A stretch of 64,000 bases of DNA from Chlorogloeopsis sp. ULAP01 (GCF_030381805.1 NZ_JAUDRH010000010.1:124001-188000); one strand, 5' to 3'. Shown: positions 8,640 to 18,565, counted from the first letter of the stretch. A program made the numbers and translations. The notes: generated by a model not told the origin, from the sequence alone.

Positions 8640-11600
8640 TTAAACTAATAGACGCAACTGTGATCCTTGCTGAGTTTTATTAACTTCTATGCGGGCAGCA
8701 AAAGCTTCTTTGAGATGGGGCATATGGGTAACAGTGAGGATGCAGGCAAAATCGGGGGCGATCGCATTAATTGCTGCAATCAGGCGATCGCATCCTTCGT
8801 TATCTTGGGTACCAAAGCCTTCGTCTACAATTAACATTTGCAATGCCGCTCCTGCTCTTTGTGCCAATAATTTTGCTAAGGCTAAACGAATGGCAAAGTT
8901 AATTCTAAACGCTTCTCCACCAGAGTAAGTTTCATAAGCTCGTGTGCCTCTAGCATCAGCAATCAAAATATCTAAAGTATCAATCAACTTACTATTTTTC
9001 TTAGTAGATTTACCGCTACGTCCAGCTTTTTGAGTGACAAATTGTACGTGTAGCTGATTTGCACTCAGGCGCGAAAGTAGTTGATTTGTCTCCGCTTCTA
9101 GTTGGGGTAAGACATTTTCAATCATCAGTGTCTGGATGCCGTTTTTACCAAATGCCTGTGCTAATTCCTGATAAGTACGATATTGGTGCTTGACTTCTTG
9201 CAGTTGTTGTTGCTGTTGTGCGTATTGATTCTTGACAACTTCCAACTGGTGCGCCATCTGCTCTAAACGCCCGACTTGGGCGAGTTGTTCGTCGAGTTGG
9301 CGTCTGCGAATTGCTAGCTGCTGTTCTAAAGTTTGAATTTGGGCGATCGGGTTGGCAGTTTCTTGGAGTTGATGAACGATACTGTCAATTTGATGTTTGA
9401 GTTTTTGCCGTTCCACCCATCTTGCTTGCAAAGCCACCTCTAATTCTTGCGCTCTTGTCTGAATTTGTGGATATTGTTGTTGCGCAGTTTGTAGTTGTTG
9501 ATGGCGCAACTGCCAAGCTTGGGCTTGACGGACTGAGGTTCGTAGATTATTATGCTGTTCTGTATCGTAACCAAGTTCACTGATGTAGCGATCTAAGGCT
9601 GCAATTTCTTTGGCACACTCAGAATCATATGCCGCCTGCCCAATGGTGACTTGCAATTGGGCAATTTGTGCTTCTAGTTCAGGTTGACGTGCTGCAATTT
9701 GTGCTTTTCGCTTAGTTGCATCTTTAATCTGCCCTTGCTTAATTTCTGCCCAACGCCAACGTTCCACTTCATTACGAGCTAGGGCATGGTCTTGTTCATT
9801 GTAGTTTAGTTGTTGCAGATATTGTTCTAGCTCATGGAGTTCGGCTTGTTTATGATGAGCGTAATCTCCAATTTGTAGCGATCGCTCTAGTTGTTGCTTT
9901 TCTGTGGTAATCTGTTGTATTTGCTGTTCGACATCAGTGGTGGCTTGCAACTGGGCTGCCAATTGTCCCCTTTGTTCGCGCAATCCATCATAAGGAGATA
10001 GTAACTGAGATATCTCCCGATATTCCTGCCTGAGTACCTGAATTTCCCGATCTGAAACAGCCATTTGTTCGCGCACTACCCACAACTGCTCTTCCGTATC
10101 CTTATACTCAGTCTTAGTTTTGTCTACCACACGATTCCAGTGATGTTCATCCAAAGGACGTTCACACAAAGGACAAATAGCATTCGGAGTCTGAAGCATT
10201 TGCAATTTTTGCTCTAATTCTCCCAACAGCCTTTCAAAATCCCGTTGGTGAGCTTGCAATCTTTCAATAAAGTGACGCCTTTCCTGTCCTTTTTCTTGAA
10301 CTCGTTGCAAATATACCCGCTTTTTCTCCAATTCCTCAATCTTTACTGCTACTTCCATTACCGCTTGTTGTAGTTGCGGTTGACGCCGCCGTGAAAGTTG
10401 CAATTGATTCTGTGTCGCTTCTAGTTGCTCTAATCGTGCTACCAATCCGGCATGAGTTCTATCTATTTGGCTTTGTAAGGTTGCCCTTTGTTGTAACAAA
10501 GGAGCAACTTGCATTTGTAACCCATCTAGTTGAGCAAGATGCTGACGTGCTGCTGCTAATTGTGCCAAAGCTGCTTCTACTTCCCCTGACTTGCTCAGAG
10601 TTTGCTGAATTTCTTGTTGTTGTTGTTGTAAAGCTTCCAACTGCGCCTGTGCTTGTTGCTGTTGCCGTTCCAAATCGTGAATTTGTTTAGTAAGCTGTTG
10701 CTGTTTTTGCTGACGAGTTGCAACAGCACGGGTATATTCTGCAAATTTAGCGCTCATGGCTTCTTCTTGAGTTTGCAGACTTTGATACTGAGCGTATCCA
10801 GCTTTGATTTGGGGTTCTTGAGTTAATAACTCTTCTAACAAAGATAGCTGACTTCTTGAGCTGGCTTGCTCTTGTTCGAGGCGATCGCAATCTCCTGTCA
10901 GATTTTGGTATTGTTGTCTAACAAAATTCAGTTGCTCTTCCCAATTTTGGCGTTGGTGCTGTACAACTTGCAAACTTTGTAATTGGACATTTTCAAAAGC
11001 TTGTACCTGTTGCAACCGCTCCAGTTCGTTTTCTAACTCAGCACGTTTTTGGGCGATCGCATCTTGTTGTTGCAGTTGAGTTTTCATCGACTCTAAAGAA
11101 CGCTCTAACTCTTCGGCTTTGGCTTTAAACTGACGCGATAATTCTTTTGCCCGTTCTTCTAATTGATCATATTGATTAAGTTTCAATAACTCTGCTAATA
11201 TTTCTTTGCGCTCGCTGGGGCGCTTGAGCATAAATTCATCTGCACGACCTTGACGCAAGTAAGCAGAATTAATAAAAGTATCGTAATCGAGTTTTATATG
11301 TTGTAATATCATGTCTTGCGTCGCTCTGACACCTTTGCCAGTGAGCGAACGAAAACCATTTGGCGTTTCGATTTGAAATTCCAGAACACTACTACCACCC
11401 CGCGCTCTGGTGCGAATAACTCGATAAGTTTGTTGCCCGCTTGTTTTGAAGGTGAAATCTACCCGCACTTCTTTTGTACCAGTGTGGATGACATCATCTT
11501 CAGAAGCAGCTCTGCTTTCTCCCCAAATTGCCCAGGTAATAGCTTCCAACAAAGAAGATTTACCCGCGCCATTGGATCCACAAATACAAGCAGTATGCAA

Positions 11601-11669
11601 TCCGCGAAAATCTAAAGTCGTATCACGATAACTGAGGAAGTTTTTCAGGATGAGTTGTACTGGAATCAT
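8640..11669 (-). CDS. sbcC: SbcC-like (Rad50-type) DNA repair ATPase
   Basis: 1009 residues, the size of SbcC. N-terminal Walker A (GSNGAGKSS, ~33-41). Very long Gln/Glu/Leu-rich coiled coils (~170-480 and ~520-830) flank a zinc-hook CPLC (~498-501). C-terminal ABC signature YSGGEA (~913) and Walker B LIVDEGFG (~946). With its partner nuclease SbcD (Mre11 type) it opens hairpins and processes DNA ends. No sbcD is adjacent, so the partner must be elsewhere. Starts at ATG in the order MIPVQLILKNFLSY, typical for the family. Confidence 0.92.
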   Translation of the reverse strand: MIPVQLILKNFLSYRDTTLDFRGLHTACICGSNGAGKSSLLEAITWAIWGESRAASEDDVIHTGTKEVRVDFTFKTSGQQTYRVIRTRARGGSSVLEFQIETPNGFRSLTGKGVRATQDMILQHIKLDYDTFINSAYLRQGRADEFMLKRPSERKEILAELLKLNQYDQLEERAKELSRQFKAKAEELERSLESMKTQLQQQDAIAQKRAELENELERLQQVQAFENVQLQSLQVVQHQRQNWEEQLNFVRQQYQNLTGDCDRLEQEQASSRSQLSLLEELLTQEPQIKAGYAQYQSLQTQEEAMSAKFAEYTRAVATRQQKQQQLTKQIHDLERQQQQAQAQLEALQQQQQEIQQTLSKSGEVEAALAQLAAARQHLAQLDGLQMQVAPLLQQRATLQSQIDRTHAGLVARLEQLEATQNQLQLSRRRQPQLQQAVMEVAVKIEELEKKRVYLQRVQEKGQERRHFIERLQAHQRDFERLLGELEQKLQMLQTPNAICPLCERPLDEHHWNRVVDKTKTEYKDTEEQLWVVREQMAVSDREIQVLRQEYREISQLLSPYDGLREQRGQLAAQLQATTDVEQQIQQITTEKQQLERSLQIGDYAHHKQAELHELEQYLQQLNYNEQDHALARNEVERWRWAEIKQGQIKDATKRKAQIAARQPELEAQIAQLQVTIGQAAYDSECAKEIAALDRYISELGYDTEQHNNLRTSVRQAQAWQLRHQQLQTAQQQYPQIQTRAQELEVALQARWVERQKLKHQIDSIVHQLQETANPIAQIQTLEQQLAIRRRQLDEQLAQVGRLEQMAHQLEVVKNQYAQQQQQLQEVKHQYRTYQELAQAFGKNGIQTLMIENVLPQLEAETNQLLSRLSANQLHVQFVTQKAGRSGKSTKKNSKLIDTLDILIADARGTRAYETYSGGEAFRINFAIRLALAKLLAQRAGAALQMLIVDEGFGTQDNEGCDRLIAAINAIAPDFACILTVTHMPHLKEAFAARIEVNKTQQGSQLRLLV

Positions 11670-12974
11670 CTAGGCAAAGAAACCACACATTTTTTAATAA
11701 GTAGCAGCACAGATACTCTGTTTGCTAGTCTAACTAGCTAAAAATCATGTTTCTAGTCTTTAAGACTCTATTTTTACAATTGTTAACAATAGCATGAGAG
11801 ATTTTTTCCTGTTAAGTTACCCTTTTTTACTATAGTTATATAAAAATCAAACCTAGTCTGAGAGAATTAACTTTATCCTTGAGCTACCCTTAACAGCTTC
11901 TATAGCCAGAGGTGGTGCAACAAGGGATAAACAGTATAGTCTTATGTTGATTAATAAACTTTTTTTGATGGCAACAGATTCAGAAGTTTTTTTACTAGAA
12001 AGATAGAGCATAGAAAGAATGGGGAGGGGGTAGCCGCAAATTTTAATCACAAGGTTTAGTAGGTGAGAGAAGGCGTTGCTGTTTTACCCTGACAGCGAAA
12101 AAATTAAACTCTTTGGTATTCCCTACTTTTTTACTCTTGGCAAAACTGGAACAGAGAGGATTTTGGGAATTCAAATCGTCAGGGTTTGATGATAGTTAGG
12201 AGTTGCTTGTGTCATCAAGATCCATTTAATTTAGTGCAACAACACTCTGTACTTCATGTTTGAGAAAGTTTAGGTAACATTTGACGTACTTCCAAATCAT
12301 TATCTTTAGCTTTACAAGTACGTGTTTGCAGTCAGCTTGAATACTAAATTACGACATGAGTGATTTATGTGTGCGGTAGGCGTAACTTCAGAAGTTTGCC
12401 TTTAAAATTAATATAAGTGTTGAAGGCTACAACAAAGCGAACGCTTTACTAGTCTCTCTAAGGTATCAAAGCTGCATTAGCCTATGAGTTGGATCTGACT
12501 TTCCAGCCCATTAGAAAGTTCCTTACAGGAAAACCAGTTGATAGAGTTACAACAAAGGATGAAAATTTATTTCCGTAGACGCTCTGAAGATGATGTCCGC
12601 TTAAAGTCTTATCATTAAGATAAACATGGAGAGATTGTAATCGTCAGTAATTAGCCGGACTTGATATTACCTGTCATTTGTTCCCTATTTTCCAACTTAT
12701 AGTCTATTGATTGAGATATATCTGCTGAGATAGACAATATAAGGAATCAGGAACAAATTTAAATAAATTTGCGTCATTTTATATAAATAGTAAGTTTATT
12801 TTTATTAAATATAAATTATTATGAGCTCAAGGCTTAAATAGTACTTCACAAACTATCTATGACTTTGGTGCTATGACCTTTGTCACGTATAAATATATAG
12901 GTTAAAAAATCAGAAACAATATTAGTAAATTCACGTCAAAACAAGTAAGACGCAAAAACACAAAAGGACTTCTT
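11670..12974. other. long intergenic region with a degenerate gene remnant
   Basis: About 1.3 kb of AT-rich spacer between sbcC (minus) and the VirB10-like gene (plus). I see one coding-like stretch (12462-12578), annotated separately. A 65-codon minus-strand frame at 11853-12050 has no family-like features. The last ~250 bases are very AT-rich and probably hold the promoter of the downstream gene. Confidence 0.5.
12462..12578 (+). pseudogene. remnant resembling a cyanobacterial N-terminal HTH-type domain
   Basis: A 38-codon frame without a start codon reads ...LDLTFQPIRKFLTGKPVDRV... before a TAG. The core KFLTGKPVDR resembles the (K/R)FxxGKPVxR motif of the short helix-turn-helix-like domain at the N-terminus of many cyanobacterial NB-ARC/WD40 and similar proteins. 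A stop lies directly before it, and the frame collapses after it. Probably a decayed fragment. The family match is from memory. Confidence 0.35.
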
Positions 12975-13664
12975 ATGAATCGCTTACTATACTGGAAATC
13001 AGGAACTGCCGCAGTCATGGCAATGGCAATCACTACAGGTACAATTGTGCCTTTGTTTGCCCCCGTTGGTGCTAATGCACAAACACCAGAACTTTTTAAT
13101 CGCAGTCGAGTTACAAGTCAATCAAGAACAGTTTCAATTCCTCGTGGAGTTAGAATTCCTGTTACCTACGAAAAAGATAGAATTCTAGTAACTCCTAATG
13201 AAACATCATCTTTAAAATTGATAGTTGCAAGAAATATTGTAGATAACAATCGCAATCTTTTAATTCCAGAAGGAACAGAAATTGAAGGACAACTGCAACC
13301 TGCAACTGCTAGAAATGGTGAAAAAGGTTCTCGATTTGTAGCAAGAGAACTAGTTTTTCGTGATGGCAGGCGGCAATCTATAGATGCAACTTCTCAAATA
13401 GTTACTACCAAAGAAACGATTAAGAAAGGAGCTAACACAGGGACAATATTAACAGACGCTGCTATTGGTGCAGGTGCTGCTAGTGTCATTTCACTAATTA
13501 CAGGTAACCGCAGAATAGAAGTTCTAGAACCTATAGCGGGTGGTGCTGCTGGCGCTTTAGCAAGTGTTCTGCTGCGAAGAAGAGAAGTGGAAGTTGTTTC
13601 TATCGATCCTCAAAGAGATTTGGATTTGACTTTAGAATCCAATTTGCTTCTATCCCGCTATTAG
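12975..13664 (+). CDS. secreted protein with a VirB10/TrbI-like domain
   Basis: 229 residues. The N-terminal signal peptide ends near GANAQ (~37). The middle follows the pattern of the VirB10/TrbI C-terminal beta domain: IPVTYEKD, then LLIPEGTEIEGQL, then ARELVFRDGRR. A Gly/Ala-rich hydrophobic pair of segments (~157-200) may enter a membrane or pack in a barrel. No other secretion or conjugation genes are nearby, and full VirB10 is longer, so this is a stand-alone relative, probably periplasmic. It starts with ATG after AAAGGAC (12962-12968), a usable ribosome binding site. Confidence 0.65.
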   Translation: MNRLLYWKSGTAAVMAMAITTGTIVPLFAPVGANAQTPELFNRSRVTSQSRTVSIPRGVRIPVTYEKDRILVTPNETSSLKLIVARNIVDNNRNLLIPEGTEIEGQLQPATARNGEKGSRFVARELVFRDGRRQSIDATSQIVTTKETIKKGANTGTILTDAAIGAGAASVISLITGNRRIEVLEPIAGGAAGALASVLLRRREVEVVSIDPQRDLDLTLESNLLLSRY

Positions 13665-13771
13665 AATTAACTAAGTTTAATTTAGCTTCAGATGCGATCG
13701 CCTCTTCAAATTAAATGAGTGCGATCGCATAATTTTTACTTTAGTCGCAGATATCATTCAGCAATTAACTA

Positions 13772-15085
13772 TTAGCCACTTACAACAGGCACCCAAACAA
13801 TAAAAGTAGTTCCTGGTGCTTGAGGTGATGAAATTGTTGAGGTAAGAGCAGGACTAAAAACTTCAATTTTTCCCTGCATTTGTTCTACTAACTGTTTCGC
13901 TATTGCTAACCCCAAACCTGTACCAGGAATTTCGGTTTTAGCTTGTACACCCCGATAATGCCGTTCACCAAGATGCTCTATATCTTGAGGTGGAATTCCT
14001 GGCCCGGTATCAGTAATAGCCACTCCTTGTAAATTATCTTTTTCTTGCCCTACTTGAATCAATATTTTACCACCTGCGGGGGTATATTTCAAAGCATTAT
14101 CAATCAGATTGCTTAACACTTCTGTTAATGCTTTGGGATTAATACTTACTAATGGCAGATTAAACGGAATATTAGTTATTAATTCTAAATTTCGCTCATG
14201 AGCTATTGCTTGAGCCGAGACTAACAGAGGTTGCAATACATCAGTTAAATGACACTCTATTTTTTTCTCTCCCGTACCCGGTAATAATAGTACAGGTTTG
14301 TTATCTTTTTCTATAGTTGCCTCTACAAATACTTCGTTCTTTTCTGGTAGTTTCAAAGGTGCTAAATCTTCGGCACTCAAGTCAATCACTTCATCGAATT
14401 TTTGCAGCAATTCTTGTAGGCGATCGCTTTCTCTGACTATACTTTCTGCCACCTCTGTGTTAGCATCTCCTGCTCGCAATCGCTTGATTAACAGTTTGCC
14501 AAAAGTTCGTAATGCCGTTAATGGATTGCGAAATTGATGCAATAGATTATCCAGCAAGTCCTGCTGTTTTTCTTGCAAAATTTGTTGTTGATGTAACTGC
14601 ACCTCCAACCATGTTCGACGCTGATCCAAAATACAAGCTATTGTCAGGGTTTGGGCAATGCGCTCAATTTGACTTCGCTCCTGTTGATTCCATGCCCTAT
14701 CTTCCCTAGCTGTTACTAATAACCCCATCATCACATCTTCATAGATTAGAGGCAGAAAAATCTGATCGCCACTTAGTAATTCCTGTTGGGAGTTTGATGC
14801 AGTTGGATCTGCTGTGTCAAATTCCCGTGAGGAAGTAGAAATTTCCTGTGCTGCTGTTAGTAACTTTTGGTTAAAATTTGGCAACGCCAATGCATTTAAT
14901 CCTTGTCGTCCGACTGCTGTTTCTGGATAAACTACTACGGGAACCAGTTTCGCCTCATTCGCCGGAGCTTCTACCAATTCTTGTGTTAAATACACAACGC
15001 TTAAAGACGCTCCTAACCCTTGGGCTAACAACATCATTTGCTCTCGACACAGCACAACAAACTCAGAACTGGCAGACATTAACAT
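13772..15085 (-). CDS. GAF-domain sensor histidine kinase
   Basis: 437 residues, cytoplasmic. An N-terminal GAF-like sensor (~10-160) leads by a Gln-rich coil into the phospho-acceptor helix HQFRNPLTALRTF. The HATPase domain has NLIDNALKYTP, DTGPGIP and GTGLGLAIAKQL. All catalytic boxes look intact. The HQFRNPLTAL version of the H box is common in a cyanobacterial kinase group. No partner receiver is adjacent. Divergent from the DUF3155 gene with about 390 bases between. Confidence 0.87.
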   Translation of the reverse strand: MLMSASSEFVVLCREQMMLLAQGLGASLSVVYLTQELVEAPANEAKLVPVVVYPETAVGRQGLNALALPNFNQKLLTAAQEISTSSREFDTADPTASNSQQELLSGDQIFLPLIYEDVMMGLLVTAREDRAWNQQERSQIERIAQTLTIACILDQRRTWLEVQLHQQQILQEKQQDLLDNLLHQFRNPLTALRTFGKLLIKRLRAGDANTEVAESIVRESDRLQELLQKFDEVIDLSAEDLAPLKLPEKNEVFVEATIEKDNKPVLLLPGTGEKKIECHLTDVLQPLLVSAQAIAHERNLELITNIPFNLPLVSINPKALTEVLSNLIDNALKYTPAGGKILIQVGQEKDNLQGVAITDTGPGIPPQDIEHLGERHYRGVQAKTEIPGTGLGLAIAKQLVEQMQGKIEVFSPALTSTISSPQAPGTTFIVWVPVVSG

Positions 15086-15126
15086 TTTTTAGCTCTTGCT
15101 TAGAATTTGTAAGATCTCACAGAAGA

Positions 15127-15182
15127 AAGAAAAACAGTCCCGATGAACAAAATTTATCACCAAGCATGAAAACTACACCCCA
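15127..15182 (+). repeat. interspersed ~50-bp repeat, copy 1
   Basis: Reads AGTCCCGATGAAC, a variable centre, then TTTATCACCAAGCATGAAAA and a C-rich tail. Related copies occur at 48650-48700 and 50573-50627, each just outside a gene. The segment around GATGAAC/TTTATC can fold into a weak hairpin. Confidence 0.6.
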
Positions 15183-15472
15183 CAACGCCATTCCGCTCAA
15201 GTCGGGAAACCCGTTCACGCGGCTGACTCCCCTACACCCTCTTTTAAGTCAGGAGTTCTCTATGTAACAAAGCATAACTAAATCATCTAGGTTTTGCGTC
15301 GATCCAGCGCATTATTCTTTGACTACTTTTTATTGATCTACACTCAAAAAAAATATGCTTGTTGTATCAAAAGTTTAAAAACTGTTGATCTTTTAAACTA
15401 GAACTTTTATAATTACGACGGATTTTGTAGCTATAACTACAATATGTAGCTTGCAAAGAGGAGGAAAATAGG

Positions 15473-15790
15473 TTGGCAAGGAGACGGAAGCGGAAAAGCC
15501 GTCGTCGCCAAGAAGGGCGGCGCATTCTAGAACATGTGCCTCAATATAGCATTGAAAGTGGCGAGGATAAACCTGTAACGGCAGCCAGAAAATTCATTCA
15601 AGCTGAAGGTATTTTGCCACCCGCTTTACTACTAGTAAAGCGTAACGAGCATACCACAGACAGGTATTTTTGGGCTGAGAAGGGATTATTTGGCGCTCAA
15701 TATGTAGAAGAGAACCATTTCTTATTCCCAAGTCTGAGAATTTTAGAAAATCCCTCAGGCCCAGAACCTATGGCTGTGGCAAGCCGATAA
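15473..15790 (+). CDS. DUF3155 family protein
   Basis: 105 residues. A strongly basic N-terminus (MARRRKRKSRRRQEGRR) is followed by a conserved-looking acidic/aromatic body (HVPQYSIESGED, RYFWAEKGLFGAQYVEENHFLFPSL). This matches the cyanobacteria-specific DUF3155 family as I remember it; function unknown. The basic tail suggests nucleic-acid or ribosome binding (inference). The start is TTG at 15473, chosen because the strong Shine-Dalgarno GAGGAGGA (15459-15466) lies directly upstream and the family N-terminus begins here. Confidence 0.8.
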   Translation: MARRRKRKSRRRQEGRRILEHVPQYSIESGEDKPVTAARKFIQAEGILPPALLLVKRNEHTTDRYFWAEKGLFGAQYVEENHFLFPSLRILENPSGPEPMAVASR

Positions 15791-16270
15791 ACTATCGAGT
15801 TGAGCGTGGATAGTGAATGTAGCTTTTGACTTTTATTAACTGGCAAAATGCTAAGAATATTCAATAACTTCATGATTTTTTTAGTTTTCAGCGCATTTGT
15901 CAGTAGGGGTAGCTGTCTGGACTTGGGCGATTGAATTCCGCAAAGCAAGATGATTTGTGGGATTTAGTTTGTAGTTATGAAAATGTACCAGGGAGTAAGA
16001 ATAAACGTATTCTTTGCTAAGGTCAAAGTTATTCTCAGGTGATCGCCCACATAAGTTAATTTAAGTGGATACTAAAAAGTAGATCATTGTGATAACAGCC
16101 AAGCCCATGTGTCAAAAATTAAGGCTTGCTCTCTACAGCCATTCAAATGTTGTGGAGAATAGCGATTAAATTTAGAAACTGTTATTCTTCCTCCCTAAAG
16201 TCCATTTTCTGAAAGTTTGGTCAAAAGTCTACATCATTTTTGATTTACAGATGGTTACCGGATCTCGAAA
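15791..16270. other. intergenic region, no gene seen
   Basis: About 480 bases between DUF3155 (plus) and the CCB1-like gene (minus), which converge. An 83-codon minus frame overlaps the DUF3155 3' end and has no family features. I see no strong hairpin, repeat or RNA gene. Confidence 0.5.
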
Positions 16271-16801
16271 TTATTCACACAGCTTCAGTTTCAAAGCCCT
16301 CTGTAACTCAATGAGTTCATCGCGATGGGCTGTGATAGTGATTTTGCTTGAGAAGTGTGGTTTACTCTGGTTTGGTTCCAGTTTTAGCAACACCTTCTCA
16401 AGTTTTCCAGCTTTTTTCCAGTAGAAAAATCCACATAAAGGCGATAGCAGGACTAACCCTGTAAAGAAAGTGTGAAGGCTAGGAAAAAGCAATGACAAGA
16501 CTAGTGATAGACAAAGAATACCTACTGCCGCCAGCAGCGTCAAAAATACAGTTAAAAACCAACTAGGACGAACATTACCTTCAAAAATTACCTGGTTTTT
16601 TTCTGGATCTACCGCTGCCACTCGGTAAGATCGCATTTGAAAATACTCCTTTAATTGAGGCATTAAAGTCGCTTCATCTTGTTCAGATACCAGTTGTACT
16701 ACTTTTGTGCGGTCTTTGGTAGAGGCACGGATAAAGAAAAACAGCCCTACCGATAACAATAAAGTTAGCAGCAACGTGGATGGCAGAATAGCAGTATCCA
16801 T
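16271..16801 (-). CDS. CCB1-like cofactor assembly of complex C subunit B protein
   Basis: 176 residues with an N-terminal membrane helix (~5-25), a soluble segment, and a pair of helices (~83-130), then a basic/amphipathic C-terminal tail. The opening (LPSTLLLTLLLSVGLFFFIRASTKDRT) is the signature I associate with the cyanobacterial and chloroplast CCB1 family, needed to attach haem ci to cytochrome b6. It is 70 bases downstream of padR on the same strand and may be co-transcribed. The assignment rests on recall of the N-terminus. Confidence 0.65.
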   Translation of the reverse strand: MDTAILPSTLLLTLLLSVGLFFFIRASTKDRTKVVQLVSEQDEATLMPQLKEYFQMRSYRVAAVDPEKNQVIFEGNVRPSWFLTVFLTLLAAVGILCLSLVLSLLFPSLHTFFTGLVLLSPLCGFFYWKKAGKLEKVLLKLEPNQSKPHFSSKITITAHRDELIELQRALKLKLCE

Positions 16802-16871
16802 ATCTAAATTGTTACTGTTTGAATGGAGGGGACTTATTCATTATCGATTATCAATTACCATTACCTTCTAC

Positions 16872-17207
16872 CTAACTTATATACTGTTGCCATAGACGAG
16901 CTAGATCCTGGGCTTGTGATATCCATTCTGAAGACACTTGGTACATTCGTCGGGGACGTCCTCTGCCTTCGAGTTTTTTCCAGTATCCTGTGATTGCCTT
17001 GTTGTCTTCTAGAAATTTAATTGCACTATAAAGAACAGTATCTGAAAGCCGATAGCTAGGATATTCAGCTTCCAATCTTTGGATTAACTCGGTTCCGTAA
17101 GACTCCCCTTGTAGTACAACGTACAAGATATAACAAACTGCTAGTTCTTGACAAAGGTAAGTTGGCGGAGGATTTTCAAAGAACTTATATATATCCTCAA
17201 GTTTCAT
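16872..17207 (-). CDS. PadR-family transcriptional regulator
   Basis: 111 residues from the ATG at 17207 (MKLEDIYKFFENPP); a longer form to 17255 adds 16 unlikely residues. The winged-helix motif is clear: YGTELIQRLEAEYPSYRLSDTVLY, then LEGRGRPRRMYQVSSEW, the PadR beta-wing. The cyanobacterial version begins with a short N-terminal extension like this. Target unknown; it may control itself and the downstream CCB1-like gene. A small palindrome at 17294-17308 is a possible operator. Confidence 0.82.
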   Translation of the reverse strand: MKLEDIYKFFENPPPTYLCQELAVCYILYVVLQGESYGTELIQRLEAEYPSYRLSDTVLYSAIKFLEDNKAITGYWKKLEGRGRPRRMYQVSSEWISQAQDLARLWQQYIS

Positions 17208-17293
17208 GGTGAGTGAAGAATGACTGAAATAATACCTGGAGGTTAAGCTTACCATCCCGATAGGGAGTATATAGTGCTACCCTCTGGTTTGGT

Positions 17294-17308
17294 TAAGTAT
17301 ATAACTTA
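17294..17308. promoter_or_regulatory. palindrome upstream of padR, possible operator
   Basis: TAAGT-ATATA-ACTTA is a perfect inverted repeat about 87 bases upstream of the padR start. PadR proteins often bind such short AT-rich palindromes near their own promoter. This is suggestive only. Confidence 0.3.
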
Positions 17309-17319
17309 GGTGGAATTGG

Positions 17320-17490
17320 CAAAGCGCAAATTGCGAAAAATGACCCAAACTATTTAGTCGGGGGAATGGCGCTAGACAGCGCCAGATGAATGCGCCAGCT
17401 ATGGAAGTACAAAAATTTGCACTTCTATCCTAAGGTTTAGGCATTGTGGTGAGGAGCAAACAAACAACGGCTTAACCGTCGTCTTGGTGT
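17320..17490. other. spacer with four consecutive hairpins, candidate structured RNA
   Basis: Four inverted repeats follow one another: CGCAA/TTGCG (17325-17335), TGGCGCT/AGCGCCA (17367-17384), AAGTACAAA/TTTGCACTT (17405-17424, one mismatch) and ACAACGG/CCGTCGT (17464-17482, one wobble). The stretch lies in a 530-base spacer between divergent padR and the DUF3611 gene and has a higher GC content than its flanks. No known RNA family was recognised. Confidence 0.35.
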
Positions 17491-17784
17491 CAAGTGATGC
17501 CGAGCATGTGAGGACTGCTTAAGCATAAAATGTTGCCTTAGCAATAATAAAGGTAGCATGAAAATTTTTCTGTAAAACTTAATAAACACTTTTTTTACAA
17601 GGTTAATCCCAGTGCGAATCATCAATGATGATGCTGATTAAAAATTATGTATTTCAATCCTTATATTTATTGACACACATACACAAATATGTATAGTTGC
17701 ATTTTTATACTTGAGACATTCCCAGATGATCTGAAGAAGTATGATAGTAAACTTATTTAGCACCCAGCACATTAGGTGATCAGT

Positions 17785-18354
17785 ATGTCAGTAGACTCTC
17801 AATCATCTTCCTCTCGACGTCGAGCAATTGCCCAAGTGTTTCGCCTCACTGGTTGGATTAGCTTTTGGATTCAGTTAGTGTTAGGTGTCGTTTCTGCGAT
17901 AATTGTTTTGTTATTTGCGGTATTTAGCCAAAGACCAGGTAGCCCCAGTAATAATCCGGGTAATGGATTGGGTGTATTTTTGGCGGTTTGTGGACTAGTT
18001 ACCTTAGGTGGGGGTATTTATTTGGCTTTTCGTTATACACGAATTGGCAGACAACTTTTGTCTTCCAATCCCAGCAACCACCCCGGCAAATTGGAAACAG
18101 TGCAAGTTTTGCGGCTGGGACTAATGGTGAATTTGATCGGAATGTTGTTAACGCTTTTAGGAGCGCAGGCGATCGTCGGAACTCTGGTAGCAAGATCTAT
18201 ATCTCCCCAAGCAATTACTACCCAATTATTTGATCCCAATCGTATTATCAGTGGATTGGATATGTTAGTGGTGCAGGCAAATACAAATACGGTTTCAGCC
18301 CACTTTGCCGGTCTTGTAGGATCTATTTGGCTACTTAATCGCGTTACCCGTTAA
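17785..18354 (+). CDS. DUF3611 family membrane protein
   Basis: 189 residues from the ATG at 17785; a GTG at 17776 would add three residues. Four hydrophobic segments (about 25-50, 60-85, 110-135 and 165-185) predict an integral membrane protein. The pattern RRRAIAQVFRLTGWISFWIQL and SAHFAGLVGSIWLLNRV fits the DUF3611 family of cyanobacteria and plastids. Function unknown. Upstream is the hairpin-rich spacer; downstream 210 bases separate it from the next small gene. Confidence 0.75.
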   Translation: MSVDSQSSSSRRRAIAQVFRLTGWISFWIQLVLGVVSAIIVLLFAVFSQRPGSPSNNPGNGLGVFLAVCGLVTLGGGIYLAFRYTRIGRQLLSSNPSNHPGKLETVQVLRLGLMVNLIGMLLTLLGAQAIVGTLVARSISPQAITTQLFDPNRIISGLDMLVVQANTNTVSAHFAGLVGSIWLLNRVTR

Positions 18355-18565
18355 GTCCAGCATAGAAAAATTTAGGTAATTGAAACTCATTTTTTCGCCT
18401 GTATCTTTAGTTTTGTTCTGAATTAACTAAAAGTAAAATTGTACTTTTCCGAAACTATGAATTCTAGGTGTGAAGACTAATACAGATTAATTAAACAAAC
18501 ATCCTACTAATGGATGAAGACAGAAATAGTACAAAATTATTACTAAAAATTGTAGGTCTTCTACT

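Noticed and set aside
11853..12050. 65-codon minus-strand frame after sbcC
   Set aside because: AT-rich Leu/Ile/Ser composition, no ribosome binding site and no family-like motif.
17437..17625. 62-codon minus-strand frame in the padR/DUF3611 spacer
   Set aside because: Composition is poor and it overlaps the series of hairpins; the structure explains the stretch better.
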